Below, piece by piece: positions 7,947 to 15,406 of a stretch of 64,000 bases of DNA; the first letter of the stretch is position 1; each line of letters opens with the position of its first letter. Made by a program: the position numbers and the translations under genes. The notes under the pieces are model-generated. The model did not search any database. It was not told the DNA's origin and was given only the letters and a program-made list of their open reading frames with translations. The DNA comes from Trinickia dinghuensis. Lineage in GTDB: Bacteria > Pseudomonadota > Gammaproteobacteria > Burkholderiales > Burkholderiaceae. Location: NCBI RefSeq assembly GCF_003367175.1, contig NZ_QRGA01000001.1, forward strand, positions 763,647 to 827,646, given 5' to 3'.

Positions 7947-7969
7947 ACTGAACTCAACTTTAGTTCAGT
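7947..7969. promoter_or_regulatory. 8-bp inverted repeat upstream of the dihydroxyacetone operon
   Basis: ACTGAACT, 7-base spacer, AGTTCAGT: perfect dyad symmetry about 220 bases before dhaL. Its arms partly resemble the TCACTAAAC sites further downstream (shared CTnAA core), so it may be a variant site for the same regulator. Confidence 0.5.
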
Positions 7970-8035
7970 AAATTTCCCTACGGAACGGCCCACCCCAAGC
8001 CCCAAGGCGGGCCAAGCGGGTTTTCCCTACTAACA

Positions 8036-8095
8036 TCACTAAACTCACCTGCTAGACTCCAATCAAAGTTTAGTGATTGCGGTACGTCACTAAAC
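8036..8095. promoter_or_regulatory. Three TCACTAAAC half-sites, probable operator of the dha operon
   Basis: TCACTAAAC at 8036-8044, its exact reverse complement GTTTAGTGA at 8068-8076, and TCACTAAAC again at 8087-8095. Centre-to-centre distances are 32 and 19 bases. A 9-mer repeated three times with inversion in 60 bases is not expected by chance in GC-rich DNA and indicates a specific DNA-binding regulator. The only candidate inside the operon is the HTH protein at 11205-11657. Confidence 0.6.
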
Positions 8096-8187
8096 AACCG
8101 ACCTAGACCGAACGACCCCACCCAGGCCCGAAACCAGGCCGCGGGTCGCGCAACCGGCCGGTCGAACATAAACAACGGAGACGGGCA

Positions 8188-8790
8188 GTGGAACAGGAGA
8201 CACTCAAGGCGTTGCTTCGGGCAGTCGCGCAGACCGTGATCGCGCATGCCGAGGAGCTGACCGCCCTTGATCAGGCAATCGGCGACGGCGATCACGGCCT
8301 CAACATGAAGCGCGGCTTCGAGCGCGTGGCGGAGCTGGCGGACGACATCTCGCAGCACCCGCTTCCGCAAGCGCTGACTGAAGTCGGCAAAACGCTGGTG
8401 ATGACGGTAGGCGGCGCATCGGGTCCGCTCTACGGCACGTTTTTCATGACGCTAGGCAAAGAACTGCCCGCCGACCCCACGCTCATCGACCTAAGCCACG
8501 CATTCAACGTCGCGATCACGGCGGTAGAGCGCCGAGGCAAATCGTCCGCGGGACAAAAGACGCTACTCGACGTCCTCGTCCCCGTCCACGAGGAGCTGTC
8601 GGCCGGCACGGCCAACGTTCTCGAGCGCGTGAAACACAGAGCGACTTCCGCAGCCGACGCGACGATCCCAATGCTGGCCGTGCGCGGACGCGCATCGTTC
8701 CTCGGCGAACGATCGATTGGCCACATGGACCCAGGCGCGCACTCATCCGCGCTGGTTATTTCTGCTGTATGCGATTTTCTTGGAGATTGA
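8188..8790 (+). CDS. dhaL: Dihydroxyacetone kinase, ADP-binding subunit DhaL
   Basis: A 200-residue all-helical subunit that holds the nucleotide in the PTS-type dihydroxyacetone kinase. DQAIGDGDHGLNMKRG near residues 28-43 supplies the Asp residues that bind the Mg-ADP, and TVGGASGPLYGTFF near 72-85 is the phosphate-binding loop. In this class ADP stays bound and is rephosphorylated by DhaM. The start is a GTG at 8188 with GGAG at 8177-8180. It is the first gene of an operon that continues with dhaM three bases after its stop. Length matches family members (about 210). Confidence 0.93.
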   Translation: MEQETLKALLRAVAQTVIAHAEELTALDQAIGDGDHGLNMKRGFERVAELADDISQHPLPQALTEVGKTLVMTVGGASGPLYGTFFMTLGKELPADPTLIDLSHAFNVAITAVERRGKSSAGQKTLLDVLVPVHEELSAGTANVLERVKHRATSAADATIPMLAVRGRASFLGERSIGHMDPGAHSSALVISAVCDFLGD

Positions 8791-8793
8791 ATT

Positions 8794-9183
8794 GTGCCGA
8801 ACGTCGGAATAGTCATCGTGTCGCACTCGGCGAAGATCGCCGAAGGAACGGCGGACATGGTGCATCAAATGGTGGGCAACAGCGTGCCGGTAGCTTATAC
8901 GGGCGGCAATGCGGACGGCGGTCTCGGCACCGACGTCGGCGCGATCATCAACGCGATCGATCGGGCATGGTCGGACGCCGGTGTGGTGGTGCTCGTCGAT
9001 CTAGGCGGCGCTGAAACGAACAGCGAAATGGCCATCGAAATGCTCGACGCCGATAGGCGGAGCAAGGTCCTTCTCTGCGATGCCCCGCTCGTCGAAGGCT
9101 CGATCATCGCCGCGGCCGAAGCGTCGGGCGGCGCGCCGATCGATCAGGTCAAGAGCATGGCCGAAGAAATGCATCGGCAGTGA
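8794..9183 (+). CDS. dhaM: PTS-dependent dihydroxyacetone kinase phosphotransferase subunit DhaM (EIIA domain only)
   Basis: A 129-residue EIIA-Man-like domain. IVIVSHSAKIAEG places the phospho-accepting His at residue 11, and GGNADGGLGTDVGAI is the usual following loop. It takes phosphate from HPr and passes it to ADP on DhaL. In E. coli DhaM carries fused HPr and EI-like domains; here the protein ends after the EIIA domain, and those functions are on the next two genes. Start is GTG at 8794 directly after the dhaL stop. Confidence 0.92.
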   Translation: MPNVGIVIVSHSAKIAEGTADMVHQMVGNSVPVAYTGGNADGGLGTDVGAIINAIDRAWSDAGVVVLVDLGGAETNSEMAIEMLDADRRSKVLLCDAPLVEGSIIAAAEASGGAPIDQVKSMAEEMHRQ

Positions 9184-9206
9184 AAGAACAAAGAGGAGAA
9201 CGATAA

Positions 9207-9497
9207 ATGTCGCATGCGGTTGCCATCGGAAGCGCGCGCTTGATCAATGAAACGGGATTGCACGCCCGTCCAAGCGTGAAGCTCACGCAACTGGCCAAGG
9301 CGTTTCACGGACACGTCGAACTGGCGGTCTCGCCCGACGGTCCGTGGATCAACGCAAAGAGCCCGGTGAAGGTGATGAGCTTCCAGGCCGAAATGGGCGT
9401 GTCGCTCTACTTCCGCGCAACGGGCGATGGCGCAAGCGATGCGGTCGCGGCGATGGTGGCTTTGGTCGAGCGCAACTTCGACGAAGGCACGCTCTGA
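9207..9497 (+). CDS. HPr-family phosphocarrier protein dedicated to the dha operon
   Basis: A 96-residue HPr. NETGLHARPSVKLTQLA carries the active-site His19 with the conserved Ala-Arg-Pro after it. The regulatory-site region reads INAKSPVKVMSF, with Ser52 in the place of HPr Ser46; no HPr kinase is nearby. It lies 23 bases after dhaM with GAGGAGAA-type ribosome-binding sequence just before it. Its position between dhaM and an Enzyme I gene implies that it carries phosphate from that EI to DhaM. Confidence 0.92.
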   Translation: MSHAVAIGSARLINETGLHARPSVKLTQLAKAFHGHVELAVSPDGPWINAKSPVKVMSFQAEMGVSLYFRATGDGASDAVAAMVALVERNFDEGTL

Positions 9498-9516
9498 GGC
9501 AAGGACGGAGACAGTC

Positions 9517-11124
9517 ATGGTTAGCATGGTTTTCCAGGGGCGCCCGGCATCGATGGGATTGGCTGCCGGCCCGCAGATGCGGCTCGCCGCGAATGACGCG
9601 CGATCCGGGCATCGCGTGCCGAGCACGGAGGCGGAGACGGAGTTGGCGGAGTTGCGCGATGCGATCAACGCCGCGACACGTCAGCTGGAAGCGTTGACGG
9701 CACGCGTCGATGCGCATGGCGCCGAGATCATCGGATTCCAGATCGCATTGGCCGAAGACGAGGAACTGTGCGAACCGATCTTCGCGGCGATTCGGCAAGG
9801 CGTGGCAGCGGATGAAGCATGGCGCGGGGCACTGGATGACGAGATCGAGACCTATGAGGAGTCGCACAACGACTACTTTCAGGCGCGCGCCTCGGATCTA
9901 AAGGATTTACGCGATCGGGTGCTTGCTTGCTTGTACGGCGTCGACGTGTCGGATCCCCTGCCGAGCGGCGCGGTGATCGTAGGGAACGACCTCTCGCCGT
10001 CGCACTTCCTCTCGATCGATTGGACGCGCGGCAGCGCGATCGTACTGACCGAAGGTAGTGCCACGAGTCACGTTGCCATGCTGGCGCGGGCCCGCGGCGT
10101 GCCGATGATCGTGGGCCTGCGGGGCAGCATTCCCCTCGACGCGAAAGAGATCCTCGTCGATGCCGTGCAGGGCAAAGTGATCGTCGCGCCGACGGACGAC
10201 GATCGGCGGCGATTCCATCTGCGCATGGAAAGCGATGCAGCCGAGCGCGTCACCATCGAGCGCGCCGCGCGCCAACCTGCCGTCACGAAAAACGGTATCC
10301 CCGTCGCGGTGTCCATCAACGTCGCCGGCGTCGAGGAACTCGAGAAGCTCGATCCTGAAATCTGCGACGGCATCGGTCTCGTACGCACTGAATTGCTGTT
10401 CGCGGACAAGGACGCACAGCCCACCGAGGATTTTCAGTACGGCGTCTATCGTCGCATGCTGGGTTGGGCCGCCGGGCGGCCGGTGATCGTCCGCACGCTC
10501 GATGCGGGCGGAGACAAGCCGATTGCCGGGCTGACCATCGATGGCGAACGCAATCCGTTTCTCGGCGTACGCGGCGTGCGTCTGTCCCTCGTGCGTCCGG
10601 AGCCGTTCCGCATTCAGCTTCGTGCGCTGGCCCGGGCCGCCGTGCACGGCAACTTGAAGGTCATGGTGCCGATGGTCACGATCCCGGCCGAACTTGAAGC
10701 GGTGCGATTGATGTTTCATGAGGAAGCGAACTCGCTGAGGCAGGCGGGGATCGCGGCCAAGGTACCGTCGCTGGGCATGATGATCGAGGTACCCGCCGCG
10801 GCGATCGCGCCTGAAATCTTCAACGCGGATTTCTTCTCCATCGGTTCGAACGACCTCACGCAATACGTGACGGCGGCAGGGCGTGACAACGAAGCGGTGG
10901 GCGAGTTGGCCGATCCGCTGAACCCGGGCGTGTTGCGCCTGATCGAGAGCGTGGTTCGCTATGGAGAAAGCGCCGGCATCGGCACGAGCCTGTGCGGCGA
11001 CGCGGCCGCCGATCCGCGTGTGCTGCCGAAGTTGCTCGCGTGCGGATTGAGATCGATCTCCGTCGGCATAGCCAGCATCGGACGCGTCAAGGCGGCCATC
11101 GCAAAGATCGATTTGAGTGCGTGA
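9517..11124 (+). CDS. Phosphoenolpyruvate-protein phosphotransferase (Enzyme I) of the dha operon
   Basis: A 535-residue Enzyme I. The N-terminal domain (about 1-150) binds HPr. GSATSHVAMLARARG carries the phospho-His at residue 185. The PEP-binding barrel shows GLVRTELLF, TLDAGGDKP, GVRGVRLSLVRP, MIEVPAAA and FFSIGSNDLTQY. The catalytic Cys lies in SLCGDAAADP near the C-terminus. Slightly shorter than E. coli PtsI (575). Start chosen at ATG 9517 with GGAG at 9507-9510, because the longer ORF start at 9427 lies inside the HPr gene. It supplies PEP-derived phosphate to the operon's own HPr, separating this system from the general PTS. Confidence 0.93.
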   Translation: MVSMVFQGRPASMGLAAGPQMRLAANDARSGHRVPSTEAETELAELRDAINAATRQLEALTARVDAHGAEIIGFQIALAEDEELCEPIFAAIRQGVAADEAWRGALDDEIETYEESHNDYFQARASDLKDLRDRVLACLYGVDVSDPLPSGAVIVGNDLSPSHFLSIDWTRGSAIVLTEGSATSHVAMLARARGVPMIVGLRGSIPLDAKEILVDAVQGKVIVAPTDDDRRRFHLRMESDAAERVTIERAARQPAVTKNGIPVAVSINVAGVEELEKLDPEICDGIGLVRTELLFADKDAQPTEDFQYGVYRRMLGWAAGRPVIVRTLDAGGDKPIAGLTIDGERNPFLGVRGVRLSLVRPEPFRIQLRALARAAVHGNLKVMVPMVTIPAELEAVRLMFHEEANSLRQAGIAAKVPSLGMMIEVPAAAIAPEIFNADFFSIGSNDLTQYVTAAGRDNEAVGELADPLNPGVLRLIESVVRYGESAGIGTSLCGDAAADPRVLPKLLACGLRSISVGIASIGRVKAAIAKIDLSA

Positions 11125-11204
11125 ACTGCGCGGCGCCAAGCGCATTCGCCGAACACTCATCGAACATTGATTCAAGAAACCGAGAACCCAAGCAAGCATT
11201 CGTC

Positions 11205-11657
11205 ATGAACCAAGAAGAGAAATCTCCCGCGCGGCAAGATCTGGTAGCCGAATACAAGCGCGTTCTGACCGGCGTTCTGGACAATCGCCCTTCAGGCACG
11301 CGCCAACACTTGGCTCAGGCTCTGGGAAAACATCGTTCGTTCGTCTCGCAGATTACCAATCCCGCGTACGCGACGCCGATTCCCGTCGATCACCTGAACA
11401 CGATCTTTTCGGTTTGCCATTTCTCTGCCGCGGAGCGGGGGGCTTTTCTCGATCTCTATCGCCAGGCCCATCCGCGGCACCAGTTGCCACCGGGCTCGCA
11501 GCATCGGACCCGTACGGTCAGCGTGACGGTGCCGGACCTCGACGATGCCGAGCTGAATCTGAAGATGGATCAACTGATTGCCGATTTTGCTCGAACGCTT
11601 ACACACATGGCGAGCACGTTCGCTGCATCGCCGAACGATAAGGAGGAGACGCAATGA
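11205..11657 (+). CDS. Small helix-turn-helix protein inside the dha operon, putative regulator
   Basis: A 150-residue protein with a Cro/XRE-like region at about 30-75: TRQHLAQALGKHRSFVSQIT, then DHLNTIFSVCHFSAAERGAF. The LAQALG-x-HRS-x-VSQIT segment is the helix-turn-helix. The C-terminal third is acidic and helical (DDAELNLKMDQLIADFARTL), suited to oligomerisation. It has 80 bases of upstream gap, but its stop overlaps the dhaK start by 4 bases (ATGA at 11654-11657), so expression is coupled to dhaK. It differs from the sigma54-type activator DhaR and the TetR-type DhaS known from other dha systems. Binding to the TCACTAAAC sites is my inference. Confidence 0.7.
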   Translation: MNQEEKSPARQDLVAEYKRVLTGVLDNRPSGTRQHLAQALGKHRSFVSQITNPAYATPIPVDHLNTIFSVCHFSAAERGAFLDLYRQAHPRHQLPPGSQHRTRTVSVTVPDLDDAELNLKMDQLIADFARTLTHMASTFAASPNDKEETQ

Positions 11658-12640
11658 AAAAGTTGATTAACGCGCCGGAGAAGGTGCTTTACGAGTCGCT
11701 CGACGGCTTTGCCGCGGCTCATGAACACTTGATCACGCTCGGCGCGGAGCACAAGTTCATCCGGCGCAGGACGCTCAAGTCCGGCAAAGTCGCGCTCATC
11801 TCGGGCGGCGGTGCGGGGCACGAGCCGCTGCATGCGGGCTTCGTCGGCGCGGGCATGCTCGATGCCGCCTGTCCGGGACAGATCTTTACGTCGCCGACGC
11901 CCGATCAAATCGCTGAGGCGATCAAGGATGTCGATACCGGCGCCGGCAGCCTGCTCATCGTCAAGAACTACGAAGGCGATGTGATGAACTTCGAAATGGC
12001 GGCCGAGCTTGCCGATGGGCAGGTGATGACGGTGCTCGTCGATGACGATGTCGCCGTCGAGAAATCGACCTACTCGATCGGTCGTCGCGGTGTGGCCGGC
12101 ACGCTCGTGGTGGAGAAACTCGTGGGCGCCGCGGCCGAGGAAGGGCGCTCGCTCAAGGAGCTTCAGGCGCTGGGCCAAGCCGTGAACAATCGCACCCGTT
12201 CGATGGGCGTGGCGCTGACGTCATGCACGGTACCGGCAGCCGGTAGTCCGACCTTCACGCTCGCCGACGACGAAATGGAAATGGGCGTGGGCATCCATGG
12301 CGAACCCGGCCGCCGGCGCGTCAAGCTGCAATCCGCGAATGTGATTGCCGAGGAATTGGTCGACGCGATCGTCCAGGATCTCCAGCCGCGCAGCGGGCGC
12401 GAGTGCCTGCTGTTCGTCAACGGTTTCGGCGGCACGCCGATGGTGGAGCTCTATTTGATGGTCAACGCGGCAACGCGGATGCTGCGCGGCCGCGGCATTC
12501 CGGTCACGCGATTCTTGACCGGCAACTACGTCACGTCGCTCGAGATGGCAGGTTGCTCGATCACGCTGACGGAACTCGACACTGAATTCACAAGACTCTG
12601 GGATGCGCCGGTCCATACGTCGGCGTTGCACTGGGGATAA
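11654..12640 (+). CDS. dhaK: Dihydroxyacetone kinase, substrate-binding subunit DhaK
   Basis: A 328-residue subunit that binds dihydroxyacetone covalently as a hemiaminal. His215 in GVGIHGEPG is the binding residue. ISGGGAGHEPLHAGFVG near 53-69 and VKNYEGDVMNFEMAAE near 104-119 are the other family motifs. Length and motifs match the PTS-dependent DhaK (E. coli 356). With DhaL and DhaM it converts dihydroxyacetone to dihydroxyacetone phosphate in the cytoplasm. It is placed after the EI and HTH genes rather than first, unlike the E. coli dhaKLM order. Confidence 0.94.
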   Translation: MKKLINAPEKVLYESLDGFAAAHEHLITLGAEHKFIRRRTLKSGKVALISGGGAGHEPLHAGFVGAGMLDAACPGQIFTSPTPDQIAEAIKDVDTGAGSLLIVKNYEGDVMNFEMAAELADGQVMTVLVDDDVAVEKSTYSIGRRGVAGTLVVEKLVGAAAEEGRSLKELQALGQAVNNRTRSMGVALTSCTVPAAGSPTFTLADDEMEMGVGIHGEPGRRRVKLQSANVIAEELVDAIVQDLQPRSGRECLLFVNGFGGTPMVELYLMVNAATRMLRGRGIPVTRFLTGNYVTSLEMAGCSITLTELDTEFTRLWDAPVHTSALHWG

Positions 12641-12665
12641 ACCAAATGGAAAGATGGAGAGAGAC

Positions 12666-13388
12666 ATGGAAAGCGGATTCGTTGGTGAAATGGTTGGTAC
12701 GGCCATCCTGGTATTGATGGGCAATGGCGTCGTATCGAACGTGTTGTTGAATAAATCGAAGGGACAAAACTCCGGCTGGATCGTCATCGCAACCGGCTGG
12801 GCCTTCGCAGTACTGGCAGGTGTCGTGACTGCCGTCGCACTGGGTAGTCAAGGGCACCTCAACCCCGCTGTCACGCTTGCATTCTTCGCGCTGGGACACT
12901 TTCCGAAAGATGAGCTTCTGCCGTATTTATCCGGTCAGATCATCGGCGCGATCATCGGGGCGGTACTCGTTTGGCTGACGTATCTATCGCATTGGAAAAG
13001 CACCGAAGATGCGGCGATCAAATTGGCGTGCTTTTCAACGGGGCCTGCTATTCGCGCGCCGTTCGCCAATATGCTCACGGAGTTCATCGGCACGTTCGTC
13101 TTGGTTTTCCTGGTCGTCGCGATTTTCAATAAGTCGGTTGGGACCACCGGTGTGCTCGGTCCGCTCACCGTGGCATTGATCGTCTATGGCATCGGGCTCT
13201 CGCTGGGCGGCCCCACCGGTTTTGCGATCAATCCCGCCCGCGATCTCGGCGCACGCCTTGCCCATGCGGTGTTGCCGATTCCTGGAAAAGGTTCGTCCGA
13301 CTGGTCGTATGCATGGGTGCCTGTCGTAGGCCCGATTCTGGGCGGAATCAGTGCGATCGGCGTGGCCAGGCTCGCCGGGATGATGTGA
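12666..13388 (+). CDS. glpF: MIP-family channel, glycerol facilitator type
   Basis: A 240-residue six-helix inner-membrane protein with both half-helix signatures: GHLNPAVT near residue 60 and INPARDLGARL near 180. The Asp after the second NPAR is the residue that marks glycerol facilitators as opposed to water-selective aquaporins. Start at ATG 12666 with GGAGAGAG just ahead; the longer ORF would begin inside dhaK. Its place between dhaK and the second kinase suggests it lets glycerol or dihydroxyacetone diffuse in for phosphorylation. The symbol reflects family and context only. Confidence 0.88.
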   Translation: MESGFVGEMVGTAILVLMGNGVVSNVLLNKSKGQNSGWIVIATGWAFAVLAGVVTAVALGSQGHLNPAVTLAFFALGHFPKDELLPYLSGQIIGAIIGAVLVWLTYLSHWKSTEDAAIKLACFSTGPAIRAPFANMLTEFIGTFVLVFLVVAIFNKSVGTTGVLGPLTVALIVYGIGLSLGGPTGFAINPARDLGARLAHAVLPIPGKGSSDWSYAWVPVVGPILGGISAIGVARLAGMM

Positions 13389-13455
13389 TCGTATTGACCC
13401 GGCCGTTTGCTGGATTTGCGTCTATCGCTTCTCAAACTCTGCTTAGACTTAGAGA

Positions 13456-15177
13456 ATGTCAATGAAGAAACTGATCAACGATGCGTCCGCTGTCGTTCGC
13501 GAGATGCTCGAAGGGATTGCACGACAAGCGCCTCATGTCGCCATTCTCGGCAACGAGAACGTCCTGGTTCGCCAGGCGCTCCCCGAACCGTCGAAGCGCT
13601 CCGTCGCGCTGATCTCGGGCGGCGGCAGCGGCCATGAGCCGGCACACGGCCGCTACGTGGGCAGTGGCATGCTCAGTGCGGCCGTGTGCGGCGAGGTGTT
13701 CACTTCGCCGTCCACCGATGCGGTCCATGCCGCGATTCACGCTACCGCCGGTGACAACGGTGCGTTGCTGATCGTGAAGAACTACACGGGAGACCGGTTG
13801 AACTTCGGTCTCGCCGCCGAGATGGCGCGATCCGAAGGCATACCAGTCGAAATCGTGACCGTAGCGGACGACGTATCGCTGCGCGGTCGAATCGAGCGCC
13901 ATCAGCGCCGCGGCATTGCCGGGACGGTGTTCGTGCATAAGATCGCCGGCGCCGCCGCGGCCCAGGGGCGCTTGTTGAACGAGGTGGCGGCCATTGCGCG
14001 CAGGACGGCCGAGAACCTCGGGACGATGGGCGTCGCGCTGGACGGATGCACGCTGCCCGGTGCGGAAAAGGCAGGCTTTCACCTCGCGGACGACGAGATC
14101 GAACTGGGCCTCGGCATTCATGGCGAGAAGGGTGTCGAGCGCACGGCCCCGATGAAAGCCAACGAGCTGACCGAAACGCTGCTTGCCAACATCATCGAAG
14201 ACCTCGCGTTGAAGAGCGGCGAACGTGTCGCATTGCTCGTGAACGGGCTCGGTGCCACGCCGGAGATGGAATTGGCGGTCGTGCTTCGGGACGCGTTCGA
14301 GAGCCTGAAGCGCAGGAACATCAGCGTCGAACGCGCGTGGGCCGGGACGTTTCTGTCGGCGCTCAACATGCCGGGCTGTTCTATTTCGGTCCTGCGTCTC
14401 GACGATGAAATGCTGGCGTTGCTCGATGCCGATACCGAGGCGCGCGCATGGCCCGGCGGCGGGGCAGTCAACCACCATATCCTGATCGAACCCGCCGGCA
14501 CGGCACCCGCCTCGGAGATCGGCGCAGCGGCCATGGACGATAACGGCCGGGCATGGTCCGGCAAGATCAAGCCGGCTCTGGAAGCCGTGGCGCACGCGCT
14601 GATCGACAAAGAAGCGATCCTCACCGAACTCGATTCGAAGGCCGGCGATGGCGACCTCGGCGCCAGCATGAAGCGTGCTGCCGAAGCGATTCTGGCCGTC
14701 CCGCCAACGGCTCTCGTCGCGCCCGATAAAGCGTTGGCCGCGCTCGGCATGGCGTTGCGCAGGGCGATCGCCGGCAGCTCGGGGCCGTTCTACGCGACGG
14801 CCCTGGTGCGGGCTGCTCGGATCTTAGCGGACCATCCGCATCCGACGGCGTTGGATTGGGCCGCGGCCATGCGCGGCGCGGCGGACGCCATCGGCGAATT
14901 GGGCGGAGCGAAGCCCGGGGATCGCACGATGCTCGATGCGCTGGTCCCTGCCGTAGACGCGTTCGAGCGCGAGCTCAAATCCGGCTATGACGCGAGCAAG
15001 GCTTGGGCGGGCGCGGTCAGCGCCGCGGAGTCCAGCGCCGAAGCGACGGCGCACATGACCCCGCGCGCTGGGCGGGCCAGCTATCTCGGCGCGCGCGCCA
15101 TCGGTTCGCCCGACGGCGGTGCCGTCGCGATCGCCTGCTGGCTCAAGGCCCTGCAGCCCTACATCGCCGCCAGCTAG
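13456..15177 (+). CDS. Single-chain dihydroxyacetone kinase (DhaK-DhaL fusion), ATP-dependent type
   Basis: A 573-residue protein with a DhaK domain (about 1-335) joined to a DhaL domain (about 370-570). The DhaK part has ISGGGSGHEPAHGRYVG and LGIHGEKG with the covalent substrate His at about 222. The DhaL part has DSKAGDGDLGASMKRA, the Mg-ATP Asp cluster, and GSSGPFYAT. This domain order is that of ATP-dependent kinases such as Citrobacter DhaK and yeast Dak1; these also act on glyceraldehyde in some organisms. Start at 13456 or at the ATG two codons later. It lies 67 bases after the channel gene. The operon thus encodes both a PTS-linked and an ATP-linked kinase. Confidence 0.92.
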   Translation: MSMKKLINDASAVVREMLEGIARQAPHVAILGNENVLVRQALPEPSKRSVALISGGGSGHEPAHGRYVGSGMLSAAVCGEVFTSPSTDAVHAAIHATAGDNGALLIVKNYTGDRLNFGLAAEMARSEGIPVEIVTVADDVSLRGRIERHQRRGIAGTVFVHKIAGAAAAQGRLLNEVAAIARRTAENLGTMGVALDGCTLPGAEKAGFHLADDEIELGLGIHGEKGVERTAPMKANELTETLLANIIEDLALKSGERVALLVNGLGATPEMELAVVLRDAFESLKRRNISVERAWAGTFLSALNMPGCSISVLRLDDEMLALLDADTEARAWPGGGAVNHHILIEPAGTAPASEIGAAAMDDNGRAWSGKIKPALEAVAHALIDKEAILTELDSKAGDGDLGASMKRAAEAILAVPPTALVAPDKALAALGMALRRAIAGSSGPFYATALVRAARILADHPHPTALDWAAAMRGAADAIGELGGAKPGDRTMLDALVPAVDAFERELKSGYDASKAWAGAVSAAESSAEATAHMTPRAGRASYLGARAIGSPDGGAVAIACWLKALQPYIAAS

Positions 15178-15406
15178 CGAGCTAATGCGCTCGTAGAAAA
15201 CAGCGACGCGTCGACACGATTTTCCGCTCCTCGCGTCGCTCTTTCCGATTCAGTTCGTTTCGTTTCTTTTTTGTCAGCCCGTCGAACGCGACGATTCGGC
15301 TGCTGACTGGTTGCGTCCGGCCATTCGTATCGATGCGGAAGCAGGTGAGCTTCGACGGTGCCCGCGACGGCCGGCGTTCGCTGCTTAACGGGGAAAACTG
15401 CGAATC

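Noticed and set aside
9427..9516. Longer start for the Enzyme I gene
   Set aside because: It lies within the HPr gene. The ATG at 9517 has a proper GGAG and fits the family N-terminus.
13459..14595. 378-codon minus-strand frame over the DhaK-DhaL fusion
   Set aside because: Antisense shadow of a gene with clear kinase motifs.
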